From contig NC_066583.1 of assembly GCF_024323335.1 (NCBI RefSeq), forward strand, positions 410,824,031-410,888,030: a stretch of DNA of 64,000 bases, in the 5' to 3' direction. The position numbers were made by a program, and so were the translations under genes. The number at the start of each line of letters is the position of its first letter. Positions within the stretch are counted from its first letter, which is position 1. The notes beneath the pieces are model-generated. The model was not told where the DNA came from. It worked only from the letters and a program-made list of their open reading frames with translations, and did not search any database. This document shows, in pieces, positions 22,532 to 33,175 of this stretch. Source of the stretch: Lathyrus oleraceus (taxonomy: Eukaryota > Streptophyta > Magnoliopsida > Fabales > Fabaceae).

Positions 22532-24373
22532 GATATCAATTTTTCTCCGGTGCCTAATGTTATCCAAAACCCGATGCCAGCCCACGGCGGGCAGAGGATT
22601 AATGCTATTGATAGTGGGGAAAATTTGAATTTGGTTTCTGATGTGACTAAAGTGAAGACTTCGCTATCGGTGGTTAAAGACCGACTCTTGAAAGGATAGA
22701 TTTTCCCGGGCTATGGGGAAGATTGCAGAAATTGTCAAGCTGCCGAGAATGGATGTGACAGTTTGAGAAAAGGTATTCAGCAACTGATAGAAGAAGGTTG
22801 TCTTCAGTTCGATCAGACCCGTCCAGTGAAGAATGATGTGTCGACAGTGACGATTTATTTCACTCCTGAAGAAATATATGTTCCCGAGAGACCCGCTCCG
22901 ATAACAGTATATTTCCCAGAAAGTACAGAACTAGCAACAGTGAACGTCGAAAGTCCAGCACCAATTACAATTTACTCTGACAGCCCTCAATCGGCTTTGG
23001 TTAGTCCAGTCACCCTCACGGTACCAGGACCTGTTCCGTATGAGAAAGACAGAGCTATCCCGTGGCACTATGGGGCTGATATCTACTTCCAGGGGCGGAA
23101 AGTTAACAGGGAAGACATTGACATTGGTAGCTCCGCTGTAGACAATGTTGGAGGGGTTGGTGGCTTCACTCGCAGTGGACGCCTATTTGCACCATCAACA
23201 TTGCGCACGAATACTGAAGCTGAGGCAGCTGCCAAGGCTAAAGGAAAACAGGTAGCCACCGAAGAGGTTACTACTGAGGAAGCTCCTCCTAAGACCGCAT
23301 TCGAGAAGGAAGTGGATGAGTTTATGAGGATTATTAAGAAAAGTGACTACAAGGTAGTCGACCAGCTAAATCAGACACCCTCAAAGATCTCCATTCTCTC
23401 ACTATTGATGTGCTTTGAGGCGCACAGAGCAACCTTGTTGAAAGTACTGAATATGGCATATGTTCCACCAGAGATAACTGTTAACCAGCTGGAGTCGGTA
23501 GTTTCAAATGTAAACTCTAGCCATGGGCTAGGTTTCACCGACTACGACCTGACATCGGAGGGCAGGAGTCACAACAAAGCTTTGCATATCACAATGGAAT
23601 GCAAAGGGGCGGTGCTTTCCCATGTTTTGGTTGATACATGCAATTCTCTGAATGTTCTTCCAAATAAAGCCTTAATGAAGTTGGATTGCGGTGGCATCAT
23701 CCTGAAGCCAAGAAATTTAGTTGTGAGGGCTTTTGATGGCTCTAAGAGATCTGTCTTTGGCGAGATTGAGTTGCCAGTTAAGATTGGACCGCAGGTGTTA
23801 AAGAGCATATTTTGTGTGATGGATATCCAGCCTGCCTATAGTTGTCTGCTAGGTCGGCCCTGGATTCATGCCGTCGGTGCTGTTACTTCTACTCTCCACC
23901 AGAAGCTCAAATATGAACTAGAAGGTCAGGTCGTCATTATCTATGGTGAAGAGGATATTTTTGTTAGCCATCTGTCTACATTTAAGTATGTGGAGATGGA
24001 TGGCAAGATGCATGAGATGTTGTGTCAGGGCTTCGAAGCCATAAACATCAGTGAGGTCGCTCCCAAAGCTGTCTTTTCACCTAAGTCCGAGAAGGTCGGG
24101 ACTTCTATCTCTTCATACAAGCAAGCTGTTGAAGTGGTTAAAGCTGGTAATGCCCAAGGCTGGGGCAAATTTGTGGAGCCAGCCATCAAAGAAGACAAGT
24201 TTGGATTGGGGTTTACTCCGGGGTCTCAGAAGAACGAAGTCGGTACTTTCTCCAGTGGGGGTTTGGTTTCTCCCCACATCGTCAATGATGCAGATGAAGA
24301 CAAGGCTGACAGCGACTGTGACTTAGATAGCTGGATTCGCCCGTGTGTCCCGGGAGAAAAGCTCAACAATTGA
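22532..24373 (+). pseudogene. TAT-p protease region
   Basis: Same reading frame as the gag C-terminus. After a TAG at 22697-22699 (probable Trp codon, context KG-stop-IFPGY) an open stretch of 536 codons runs to the stop at 24371. It holds a proline-rich linker, VDQLNQTPSKISILSLLMC, and the retropepsin-like domain: HVLVDTCNSLNVLP, where the catalytic triad Asp-Thr-Gly reads Asp-Thr-Cys (23633-23641), then KAFDGS-like VRAFDGSKRSVFGEIELP, SCLLGRPWIHAVGAV and STLHQKLKY. The Gly-to-Cys change in the active site should inactivate it. The end of the frame corresponds to the splice-donor end of pro in OGR-p, but no convincing donor is seen here. Confidence 0.85.
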
Positions 24374-24660
24374 TCGTCCGAAAAAGTCGTCCGGGTTACT
24401 CTACTGAAGGAGTAATTTTTATTGTTTTCCTTTTATTACATGCATAATAAAGTCTTACACTTTTCCCAAGGTGTAATAACTCATCTATAGGGTCATCCAT
24501 TTAGTTACATTTCGCAATTATTTTCATCATCAATAAAGGACAACTTTTGCAAACAATTTTGTGTTCTCTTTCTTTCAATTATTTTACCTTTACAAAAAAT
24601 GGCAATGTTTCTCTTTCGTTCTTCCTTCCAAAAATCTCTCGTTCTAAGGTAAAGCATGAT
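24374..24660 (+). other. TAT-p spacer between pro and RT, possible intron
   Basis: AT-rich stretch with no coding match. It sits where OGR-p and OGR-m carry the pro/RT intron. CATCATGCAG at about 24666-24675 resembles their acceptor (TTATGCAG) and would give the same phase, but a donor is not clear. Confidence 0.45.
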
Positions 24661-24675
24661 CCTCCATCATGCAGA

Positions 24676-25715
24676 AATGAATACCCGGATCTCACTGCTA
24701 ACGACACTGTTATGGCCAAGTATGACTTCGATAATCCTATCTATCAAGCCGGAGAAGGGGTTGAGGAAGATTGTGAATTACCTGAAGAGTTAGCCAGGTT
24801 GTTGAAAAAGGAGGACCGAACTGTTACACCTTATCAGGAGGTGATTGAGACCGTCAACATTGGTACCGAAGACGACAAGAAAGAGATCAAGATCGGGGCC
24901 AGTCTACAGGCCGAGGTGAAAGAACAGTTGATCAGTTTGCGTCGTGAGTACGTCGACATCTTTGCTTGGTCCTATCAAGATATGCCAGGTTTGGATACAA
25001 ACATCGTTGTGCACAGGTTACCGTTGAATGAAGATATGCCGTCGGTGAAGCAGAAGTTACGCCGAACTCATCCCGACATGGCAATGAAAATCGAAGACCG
25101 TTGATCATGTACTTGACGGTGTTAGAAGGGTCAATGGGTTGTGTGCTCGGTCAGCATGACGAGTCAGGTCGAAAAGAGCATGCAATATACTACCTTAGTA
25201 AAACGTTTACCGACTGTGAACAAAGATACTCACTGCTCGAGAAAACTTGTTGCGCTTTGGCATGGGCTGCTCGCCAACTAAGACAGTATATGTTGACTCA
25301 CACGACTCTATTGCTATCAAAGATGGATCCCGTTAAGTATATTTTTGAAAAGCCAGCGCTTACCTGAAGAGTTGCTATGTGGCAAATGATACTGACAGAG
25401 TATGACATCCAATACACTTCACAAAAAGTCATCAAAGGAAGTGTCTTGTCAGACTATCTTGCAGAGCAACCGATTGATGATTACCAACCTATGAGGTTCG
25501 ACTTTCCTGATGAGGACATCATGTTTCTCAAATCGAAAGATTGCGAGGAACCACTCCCGGAGGAGGGGCCTGACCCTGAATCCAAATGGATCATGATGTT
25601 TGATGGGGCGGTCAACGTCAATGGTCGCGGAGTTGGTGCAATGTTGATCACGCCAGAGGGGGTTCATATGCCATTTTGTGCCAGAATAACTTTTCCCTGC
25701 ACCAACCATGAAGCC
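24676..25715 (+). pseudogene. TAT-p RT N-terminus fused to RNase H remnants (RT core deleted)
   Basis: The RT N-terminal extension is clear (FAWSYQDMPGLDTNIVVHRL, KQKLRRTHPDMAMKIED). At about 25100 the sequence jumps straight to the end of the RT connection and the Ty3-type RNase H (LIMYLTVLEGSMGCVLGQHD, YSLLEKTCCALAWAARQLRQ, KYIFEKPALT). In OGR-p about 700 bp with the catalytic YVDD lie between these points. GAAGACC is shared at the junction. A stop at 25365 precedes WQMILTEYDIQYTSQ and the start of the archaeal-type RNase H (IMMFDGAVNVNGRGVGAMLI), which is cut off at about 25715. In this family the Ty3-type RNase H is degenerate: there is no Asp at the usual first site. Confidence 0.88.
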
Positions 25716-26026
25716 GATACAATCAGCTGAGCCTAGTTGAGGAAAAGAGACTAGCAGCTATATGCCATGGCCAACTATATCAGAGACGAATGAAGAGAGC
25801 GTTTGATCAGAAAGTACGCCCTCGGGAGTATCAAGTCGGCGAATTGGTACTCAAAAGAATTCTTCCTCCCAACACATATCGCAGGGGCAAATGGACACTG
25901 AACTATGAGGGTCCATACATGGTTAAAAGGGTTTTCTCTGGCAGAGCTTTGATGCTAACAACCATGGATGGCGAAGACTTCCCATCCCCTGTCAACTCAG
26001 ACGCAGTTAAAAAATACTTCGCATAA
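25716..26026 (+). pseudogene. TAT-p integrase C-terminal fragment
   Basis: After the second deletion only the integrase tail remains: LVEEKRLAAICHGQLYQRRM, then KRAFDQKVRPREYQVGELVL, GKWTLNYEGPYMVKRVFSG and the end NSDAVKKYFA, matching the OGR-p end at 49928. The join with the archaeal-type RNase H is around 25710-25728. The rest of that RNase H, the zinc-binding domain and the whole catalytic core (about 1.2 kb in OGR-p) are missing. Confidence 0.88.
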
Positions 26027-26034
26027 TTGACCCG

Positions 26035-26217
26035 CTGGACAAAAGAAAAAGAGTCCAGGCAAAAAAGGGCATCCCGACGAACCAAGAAAAAAAGAGGTTC
26101 GGGCAAAAATTAGGGATATAAAAAAAAAATGTACACCCGATGAGTCGAAAACCCGAGAGGGCGGCTCAGGCAAAAAAAGGGTATCCCGATGGATTGAAAA
26201 CCCAAAAGGGCGGTCCA
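26035..26217 (+). repeat. TAT-p post-integrase hairpins (four)
   Basis: Four hairpins in tandem: CTGGAC/GTCCAG (26035-26040, 26053-26058), CGAACC/GGTTCG (26078-26083, 26096-26101), TGAGTCG/CGGCTCA (26141-26147, 26162-26168, one G-T pair) and TGGATTG/CGGTCCA (26190-26196, 26211-26217, two G-T pairs). The last two enclose an inner CCC-nnnn-GGG. Each is preceded by a CCCG-like box and followed by GGCAAAAA-like sequence. Same position as in OGR-p and OGR-m. Confidence 0.88.
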
Positions 26218-27346
26218 TGCAAAAGAGGGAATAAGCGAATGACTGCGATCTAAATTCATCTGTGTTATATCACCATTTCATTCAAGCCGACAATCTCCGA
26301 AGGTTAAAGATCGACTAATCATCCACTTCAGAAAGCAAGATGAGTAGAGCGTCTTGAGGTCATACGAGCCATAGCAAAGTCGAAACTCAGTGGGACCCGT
26401 ATCCACATTGCCATTAGGATAGTTTCTTTTGTTCAATTTATAGCGATCGCCTCATTTCAGGGATCAGCTTCCTGATGTACTCGCGTATTCCTGGCACAAA
26501 TTTTTCAACCAATGAAAGTCGAATAATTCAATTAAAAAGCCTCTTTATTTTTCATTTATCAGTGTGTTTGCAAAAGATGTCTGAATCTTTGATGAAACAT
26601 ATTGCATCTGAATATAATGGTGGCTTTTGTAGATGATTTGCACAGGAAAACATTTAAAATTGCTTTCAATGTGCTTAATCCCGGACGGTGAATTCAAACC
26701 GAATAATTCCCCCGGGACATACGTGTGTGATTGTAGGTCACAGGAACCGGATGCCAAGTCATGAATCATCATCCCTAAGCGGTTGACAAAGTCTCTCCTC
26801 AGTAGAGCATGTCCCCCAGTAGAGTTGCACCTTGTATCCTCAGCAACAGCGGAGTAGTTGCATCCCCAACAGACAAGAGGGTGGTATTCCCAGTGCTCAT
26901 CCCATTCCCCAGCAGATTATTTTTAACAGATTTGTTTTGATCCTCATCCTAAGGACGATTAGCATGTTCACATCCCCCAGCAAAGGTTGATTCCTACGAC
27001 ATTTCCCCAGGAAGTGCTTTCCCCACAGACTCCCCTCACAAAGCCTCGCCAAACAAAGTTCCCAATAGTTGATACCCCCCCAGCAAGGTCAACTTTTCAA
27101 AAAAAGGGAGAGCCGATTTATTTTTGGTGGTTCCCCGGTCCTGGAAGACGGATCATTCCCCCACAGAGCATTCAAGGATTGATGCAGCGATCCGTTCCCT
27201 ACCAGAATTTGCTTCCCCAAGCAGATTTCTTTTTGCACCATGCATAATATTGGCATTTGCATGCATATCATATCAAGCATACGCATAATCTGATAAACAG
27301 GTTCTTCAAAGAAGACTGAAGAGTTACTTTACAACCAAAGTCATGA
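26218..27346 (+). other. TAT-p 3' noncoding region with CCCCAG units
   Basis: No coding sequence. From about 26780 to 27240 degenerate units of the form CCCCAGCAGA or CCCCAGTAGAG recur every 25-40 bp. OGR-p has the same motif in its 3' region at 50590-51800 and OGR-m at 13640-14100 in reverse. Confidence 0.65.
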
Positions 27347-28287
27347 GATTCAGCCAGAGGATCGAGTGTGTGTGATCCAGCATGAGGGTCAGTTCAAAGA
27401 TTCAGCCTGAGAATCGTTTTTCAAAGAGCCAGCCTAAGGTTCAATTTGAAGACTCAGCCAGAGAGTCGCCTGCAAGCGTTATTTCCCCTGCAAGCCAGCT
27501 GGAGGAGTAGATTGACAGCTCAACAGAAAATCAGCCTACAAGAGGATCCAGCCCGCGGGTCGCCATTTAGAAAACAAAAGTCTAATTGAAGAGTCGTTAC
27601 AACATGTTCTTGCCTGAAGAATATGTACGAAGCCCAAAAAGTGGAATATTCTCGAAGCTGCATATCCAACATGAAGATTGGGTGTAGATTTCGGAAGAGG
27701 GTCAACCAGCGCATGCCTCAGGTGCGAGATCCTAATGATGGGAATTTATCAACGAAACAATCCAGATCTAGCCAGAAGATCGAAATCAAATTCAGCCAGA
27801 GAATCAAAGAGAATTGATTCAGCCAGAGAATCGAAACAAGTAGATCTAGCCCGAAGACCGACAATAGATTCAGCCAGAGAATCAAAGAGAATAGATTCAG
27901 CCAGAGAATCAAAGGGAATAGATTCAGCCAAAGAGTCAAAGAGAATAGATTCAGCCAGAGAATCAAAGAGAATAGATTCAGCCAGAGAATCAAAGAATGA
28001 AGATCTAGCCAGAAGATCGAAGTAGATCTAGCCATAAGATCGAAGAAGATCTAGCCAGAAGATCGAAGTCAGATTCAGCCAGAGAATCAAAGACGATTCA
28101 GCCAGAGAATCGAAACAAGAAGATCTAGCCAAAAGATCGAAGTAGATCTAGCCGAGGATCAAAATCGTATCCAGCCCGAGGATCAAAATTAATATCCAAC
28201 CAGAGGACTAAATTGAGTATAGATTCAGCCAGAGGATCGAAACTCCAAGTTAAGTCAGAAGACCGATTCAGATCCAGCCAGAGGATC
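27347..28287 (+). repeat. TAT-p array of 17-nt covarying hairpins
   Basis: About 25 copies of a 17-nt unit: a 5-nt arm, a 7-nt loop close to AGCCAGA, and a 5-nt complementary arm. Arms seen: GATTC/GAATC (27399-27415 and many later), GATTC/GGATC (27347-27363), GATCC/GGGTC (27374-27390), GAGCC/GGTTC (27426-27442), GACTC/GAGTC (27451-27467), GATCT/AGATC (27765-27781), GATCC/GGATC (28271-28287). Changes in one arm are matched in the other, often through G-T pairs. From 27800 the units are regularly spaced every 25-27 bp with AAAGAGAATA spacers. Exceptions with a mismatch occur near 27843 and 28192. A reading frame rich in SARESK repeats crosses it and is an artefact. Confidence 0.9.
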
Positions 28288-28436
28288 GGAAGAAAAATAA
28301 ACAGCGCGGTGTATTTCAGCATTTTTGTGGTGTTCTCAGAGAGCAAATTTTTGGGTTGTCTTTGGTATTCAATCACAGCTCACCTTGTTTGTCTGATAAA
28401 TTGTTCGCTTTCATCCAGCTCGGGTTAGCTGATGAT

Positions 28437-28450
28437 TGAATAGGGACAAC
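28437..28450 (+). other. TAT-p polypurine tract
   Basis: GAATAGGGACAAC directly before the 3' LTR start; the same layout as AAATAGGGGCATC in OGR-p. Short and mixed, so only a likely tract. Confidence 0.6.
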
Positions 28451-30806
28451 TGTAACACCCCAAAATTTTCCCTCCTCATTCATGCATTCATTTTTAGGTC
28501 ATTTAACATTTCATATTGCATTTCATCATGTCAATCAGAATCAGATCCAAGAAGCTTGAACATCATTCAAGACTCTTTGTGGGTTCTATCCGGGTGATCA
28601 GTCAACACAAGGGAAAGACTTAAGCTACTTCCAACAGGTTCAAATGGGGTCTATTCATCACTCAAAGCGCTAATCTTGAAGAAGCAAAATCTGTCCCCGA
28701 GCTGTCATGCTCCCTAGGCGAGTAGCGTGGTTTGCTTAGAAAAAGGAATTGGCATGCTCGCTAGGCGAGCAAATCCTTCGCTAGGCGAAGCGCACGCGTT
28801 TTAAAAAAAACAAAAAAAAACAAAAGAAAAACAAAAAATAAATAAATTAATTAATTGATAAAATATAACAGAAAAATCTTGGACTTGGACCTCTTTCATT
28901 TGAGCCCACAAAAATCAGGTTATAAATTCTAGACTTCCATCTCCCAAAAAACCCTAGAAAAAGATAGTGAGAGAAGAGCTAACAGAGTTCAGAGCAACCT
29001 CTAGAGACTGAAAGGAACTCATCTGCAAAGAGCCAATCCCATCTCATATAAACCCTCAGATTGCTTTGCAAACTCAACCGGGCAATTCAATTTCATTCGA
29101 TCTCTCCAATCAGGTTTGCCCTATCTCCACTACTCTATGCTTTCAATTTGAATGCTCTGAATGTATGAGGTATTATCGTTAGGTTTTACATGTGGGCACA
29201 TGTTTTAGTATGTATGTCATGCCTTGATGTGTGGATCCTTGCCCCCTGACTTTGAATTTTGATACCCTTTTGATGCATGTGTTTGGCAAGAGGTTTAGGC
29301 CTCCTACCCTTGGTTGCTTTTTGTGAGCTTTATGTGAACTTTAATGGCATGATTCATGTGATTCTCTGTTTGGTGCAATTCTTGATTGCACTCCATCTTG
29401 TTTCTCTAACCTGTTTGTTGAGTTTTTTTTGTGAGGGCTCACATGAATCCTGAAAGGATAGCTTGCTTGGTATTCCACTTTATTTGTGGGATACCATTTG
29501 GAGATTTATTCCGATTACTTGTATTGACTTGATTTCTTTGATGGTGCCAGCTTGAGAGATCTCCGGGTTCCGTATTTCTTTAGTTGTTGTTACTTCGGAT
29601 CTTTATCCGTACGGTAGACCTTTTTGATCCTTTATTTTTCCCGCATTTTACCGTTTTCTTAGCTGGAAGACCTCGATAGGAGGCAATGTTTTTGTGTGTT
29701 TATTTTTTTGCCTAAAGACCTCCATGAAGAGGCAATTGACGGATAAAAGGGATTAGTAGTCAATCCCCCGTTATTCAGTGCGTCGTTCTTTAAGATCACA
29801 CTACGTGCCGATGCTTCAGAACAAAAGCCCAAGATCTTTTGTCCGGTCGGTCAGTGGAGAGGGGTCCATCTTTCTGAACCCCCACGCCTTCTCATGAGCT
29901 TACCCTGTCTGGGGTTAAGAGCTATGAGTTCTTATCCTCATTACCCTCTGATCTGCTCACCCTGACGTTCAATGACAGTGGTTAAGAGCCCGTTTGATTA
30001 CCCTTCCATGGCTTGTTTGTCGAGGTTGATATGACCCCTCTTGACTAAAGCCCTACCCCTGTGTGTTTGAGCACCTTTGCTGGCGTGTTTACTTTATGCA
30101 TGTTTGTTTTGTATGGTTTGATAGTCTCCCGTTTGAATGTTTATTAAGGTAGCGCGGTTCCTTCGTCTAGGACTGCCTTTTTGAATAAGCATCCCTAAAA
30201 CACCCCAACTCGTTGATTTTTCTTCTCCTAAGAACTTGTTTACTCCTTCTACTACAGGCGAGTAAGTCTCCAAAGGTCGAGCATCCGGTAGATTGCGTAG
30301 TAACGTCGTTCACCCAAAAACACAACCAACCCCGTAGTTAGCCAAACTACGTTTTGCTCTGATTCTCATTCCAGATGAGATATGTAGGCATAAGACGCGA
30401 CGTCTTACCGAGCACACTTACCTTTAACCCATAGGTAGCCAAGCTACGAAGACTCTGATTCTCATATTCAGATGAGATACGTATGCAGTGGATGCGACAT
30501 CCGTGCGAGTCATCTCCTTTTAACCCCTCTATAGTAAATAACACATTAGATAAACCCACACCCTTTAAACAAGAATAACAAAAGTGGATCCCGTAGAGTA
30601 CTACGGATGCGTAGGGGTGCTAATACCTTCCCTTCGCATAATCGACTCCCGAACCCAAGATTTGGTTGTGAGACCTTGTCTTTTCCTTTCCTTTCTCCCA
30701 AGTTTACTTCGAGCGTTTCCTTTCTCTCCTTTGGGATAAATAAGGCACGGTGGCAACTCTTCTGTCATTTCTTTTTTCGTCGGTTATTTTTTCGCAGGTT
30801 GCGACA
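28451..30806 (+). mobile_element. TAT-p 3' LTR
   Basis: Starts TGTAACACCCC, ends GGTTGCGACA, 2356 bp. It is nearly identical over long stretches to the 5' copy, which lacks 28613-28785. That extra part carries palindromes GCTCGCTAGGCGAGC (28756-28770) and TTCGCTAGGCGAA (28777-28789), also found in the solo LTR at 619-652. TATA-like TTATAAATT near 28919. Confidence 0.92.
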
Positions 30807-30811
30807 CCAAC

Positions 30812-32912
30812 ATTGCAAGAGAATCTGCCATCCGGTTTTCATCTCGAGGGATATGATGAAATTCAACCTTTGTAAAGAAAGTTGAAATCCTCCTCGCTTA
30901 AATCTCTATATGGTATCAAACCGGGTTGATTCGTCTCCCATTCACCTTTGATCTAATTCACAACCAAAGATGAATCTCCATAGACGTCAAGATATTTGAT
31001 TCTGAGATCAATGGCCTCTTCAAGCCCCAAAATACAAGCTTCATACTCAACCATATTATTTGTACACTTGAAAGTCAATCTAGCTGTAAACGGAAAATGA
31101 CTGTCTTGAGGAGTAATAATCATTGCCCCAATTCCATTACCATACTGATTAACAGCTCCATCAAATACCATGCCCCAACGGGAACCAGGTTCTGGCCCTT
31201 CTTCAAGCAATTGTTCATTGCAATCTTTCATTTTCAAGTACAAGATCTCTTTGTCAGGAAAATCATACTGCATTGACTGATAATCTTCAATCGGTTGGTG
31301 GGCCAAATGGTCAGCCAAGACACTACCTTTAATTTCTTTTTGAGGTCGGTATTCAATATCATACTCGGATAACAACATCTTCCAACGGGAAATCCTTCCA
31401 GTTAAAGCAGGCTTCTCAAAAATATACTTGATTGGATCCATTTTGGATATCAACCAAGTGGTATGGTTCAACATATACTGACGCAGAGGCTTAGCAGCCC
31501 AAGCCAATGAACAACAAGTCTTTTCAAGCATAGAATACTGAGTCTCACAGTCAGTGAATTTCTTACTGAGGTAGTAAATTGCATATTCTTTCTTTCCAGT
31601 TTCATCTTGCTGACCAAGAACACAACCCATACTTTCTTCAAGCACAATCAAATACATGATCAACGGTCTTCCTTCAACAGACGGAGACAGAATCGGAGCC
31701 TCAAGCAGATATTCTTTGATCCTGTCAAAAGCTTTCTGGAAATCCTCGATCCAGTCATAAGACTGATCTTTCCGAAGAAGCATGAATATAGGCGCACATG
31801 TGGCAGTCATATGCGATATGAATCTTGAGATATAATTCAAGCTGCCGAGAAAACCTCTAACTTACTTCTCGATTTTGGGAGCAGGCATCTCTTGTATTAC
31901 TTTGACCTTGGCATGATCAACTTCAATACCCTTCTCACTGATAATAAAGCCCAACAACTTACTAGAACGAATACCAAATGTACACTTATTGGAATTCAAG
32001 CGGAGTTTGTACTTCCTCAAACGCTAGAATAGCTTTAACAAATGTTCAACATGTTCTTCTTCATTACTGGATTTAGCAATCATATCATCAACATAGACTT
32101 CAATCTCTTTATGCATCATATCATGAAAAAGAGTGGTCATTGCTCTCTGGTATGTTGCACCAACATTCTTTAAACCGAAAGGCATCACTCTATAACAGAA
32201 TGTTCCCCCAAGGTGTAATGAATGTGGTCTTCTCCATATCTTTGGGTTCATCTTGATCTGATTATAACCGGAAAATTGGTCCATAAACAAAAAGCCTTTT
32301 AATTTAGTTGTATTGTATACCAACATATCAATGTGTGGCAGAGGGAAATCATCTTTCGAACTAGCTTTTTTCAAATCTCTATAATCAACGCACATGCAAA
32401 GTTTTCCGTCCTTCTTCGGAACAGGAACAATATTGGTCACCCACTACGGATACTCAGCGGTAACAAGGAAACCATCATCGATCTGCTTTTACACTTCATC
32501 TTTGATCTTTACTGCCATATCAGGATGAGTCCTCCTCAACTTCTGCTTGACTGGAGGGCATTCTGGCTTCAACGACAATCTATGCTCCACAATCTCAGAA
32601 TCCAAACCAGGCATGTCTTGATAGGACCAAGCAAACACATATGAATATTCTCGAAGAAGATCAATCAACCCCTTCTTAACCTCCAGACACAATTGAGACC
32701 CAATCTTGACCTCCTTCACATCATCTTCGGAACCCAAGTTGACTAGCTCAATCTGCTCTTCGAATGGCTGAATGGATTTTTCCTCATGCTCAAGTAGACG
32801 AGATAATTCATCATACACTTCTTCATCACTTTCTTCCTTAGCCTTAAACACAGGGAATTCAAAGTTTGGAGAAGGAGTAGGATCATTGTATCCAATGGGT
32901 TTAGAAACCAAC
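30812..32912 (-). pseudogene. OGR-m reverse transcriptase, RNase H and archaeal-type RNase H (broken)
   Basis: Pol of OGR-m, read from 32912 (second exon start) down to the TAT-p insertion. The RT N-terminus shows SYVFAWSYQDMPGLDSEIVE; stops follow near 32488 and 32445 (the second probably a Gln codon). The RT core 32440-32024 has DYRDLKKASSKDDFPLPHID, FMDQFSGYNQIKM, a pair of compensating frameshifts near 32230, and catalytic EVYVDDMIAKS. After a stop come LNYISRFISHMTATCAPIF, the degenerate Ty3-type RNase H (MYLIVLEESMGCVLGQQD), and the archaeal-type RNase H with its Asp (VFDGAVNQYGNGIG), Glu (NNMVEYEACILGLEE) and Asp (LDVYGDSSLVVN). Then a stop; the last catalytic block is lost in decay near 30830-30950. 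Confidence 0.88.
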
Positions 32913-33175
32913 CTGCATAATGATTTGATATTTTGGTTTTAGAGAAGTGAATTGTGATCAAATATTATGCAGATGGACAATTTAGTATTTATTTATTTAT
33001 GTTTTATGTGATTACCATTTTCAGAAAAGGAAAAAGTAAAAATAAAAACATCATAGATGTGGATGAATAGAATTGCATTTTATTGATGATAAAATTGAAA
33101 ATGCCCAACAATATTCACTTCTCCCTTAGGCATAGGAGAAGGATTTTTCTCAAAAATAATGAAAAAACAAATTAC
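32913..33175 (-). other. OGR-m pro/RT intron (predicted)
   Basis: On the minus strand the pro frame ends ...HRSK and then TAA. The last two codons read AAGTAA, so the donor GTAA overlaps the stop. The acceptor TTATGCAG ends at 32913. Splicing AA to G restores a Lys codon and leads in frame into LVSKPIGYNDPTPSPNFEF of RT. Length 263 bp; same phase and nearly the same ends as in OGR-p. Confidence 0.78.

Larger units (their letters stand above)
17860..30806 (+). mobile_element. TAT-p: complete but internally deleted Tat-lineage retrotransposon
   Basis: A 12.9-kb element with two LTRs (17860-20024 and 28451-30806), a tRNA-Arg-type primer site, gag, protease, fragments of RT/RNase H, the integrase C-terminus and a repeat-rich 3' region. 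The flanks are GCAAC (17855-17859) and CCAAC (30807-30811), a 5-bp target duplication with one mismatch. When it is removed, the OGR-m coding sequence joins cleanly (minus strand: GCAATGTTG then CTTCTATGATTGTGG, matching intact OGR-p sequence near 48570). It lacks the extra ORF1 of true Ogre elements. Two deletions (about 25100 and 25715) remove the RT core and the integrase core, so it could not move on its own. Confidence 0.92.

Noticed and set aside
24374..24675. Firm intron call in TAT-p
   Set aside because: An acceptor-like TGCAG in the right phase exists but no convincing donor near the pro stop.
27678..28025. Open frame with repeated SARESKRID-like residues
   Set aside because: It is a chance translation of the 27-bp hairpin repeat; open frames occur on the other strand too and no gag or pol domain is present.
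27347..28287. CRISPR-like array (repeats and spacers)
   Set aside because: Units are 17-nt hairpins with degenerate repeats and repeated spacers in a plant retrotransposon; no cas genes and spacers are not unique.
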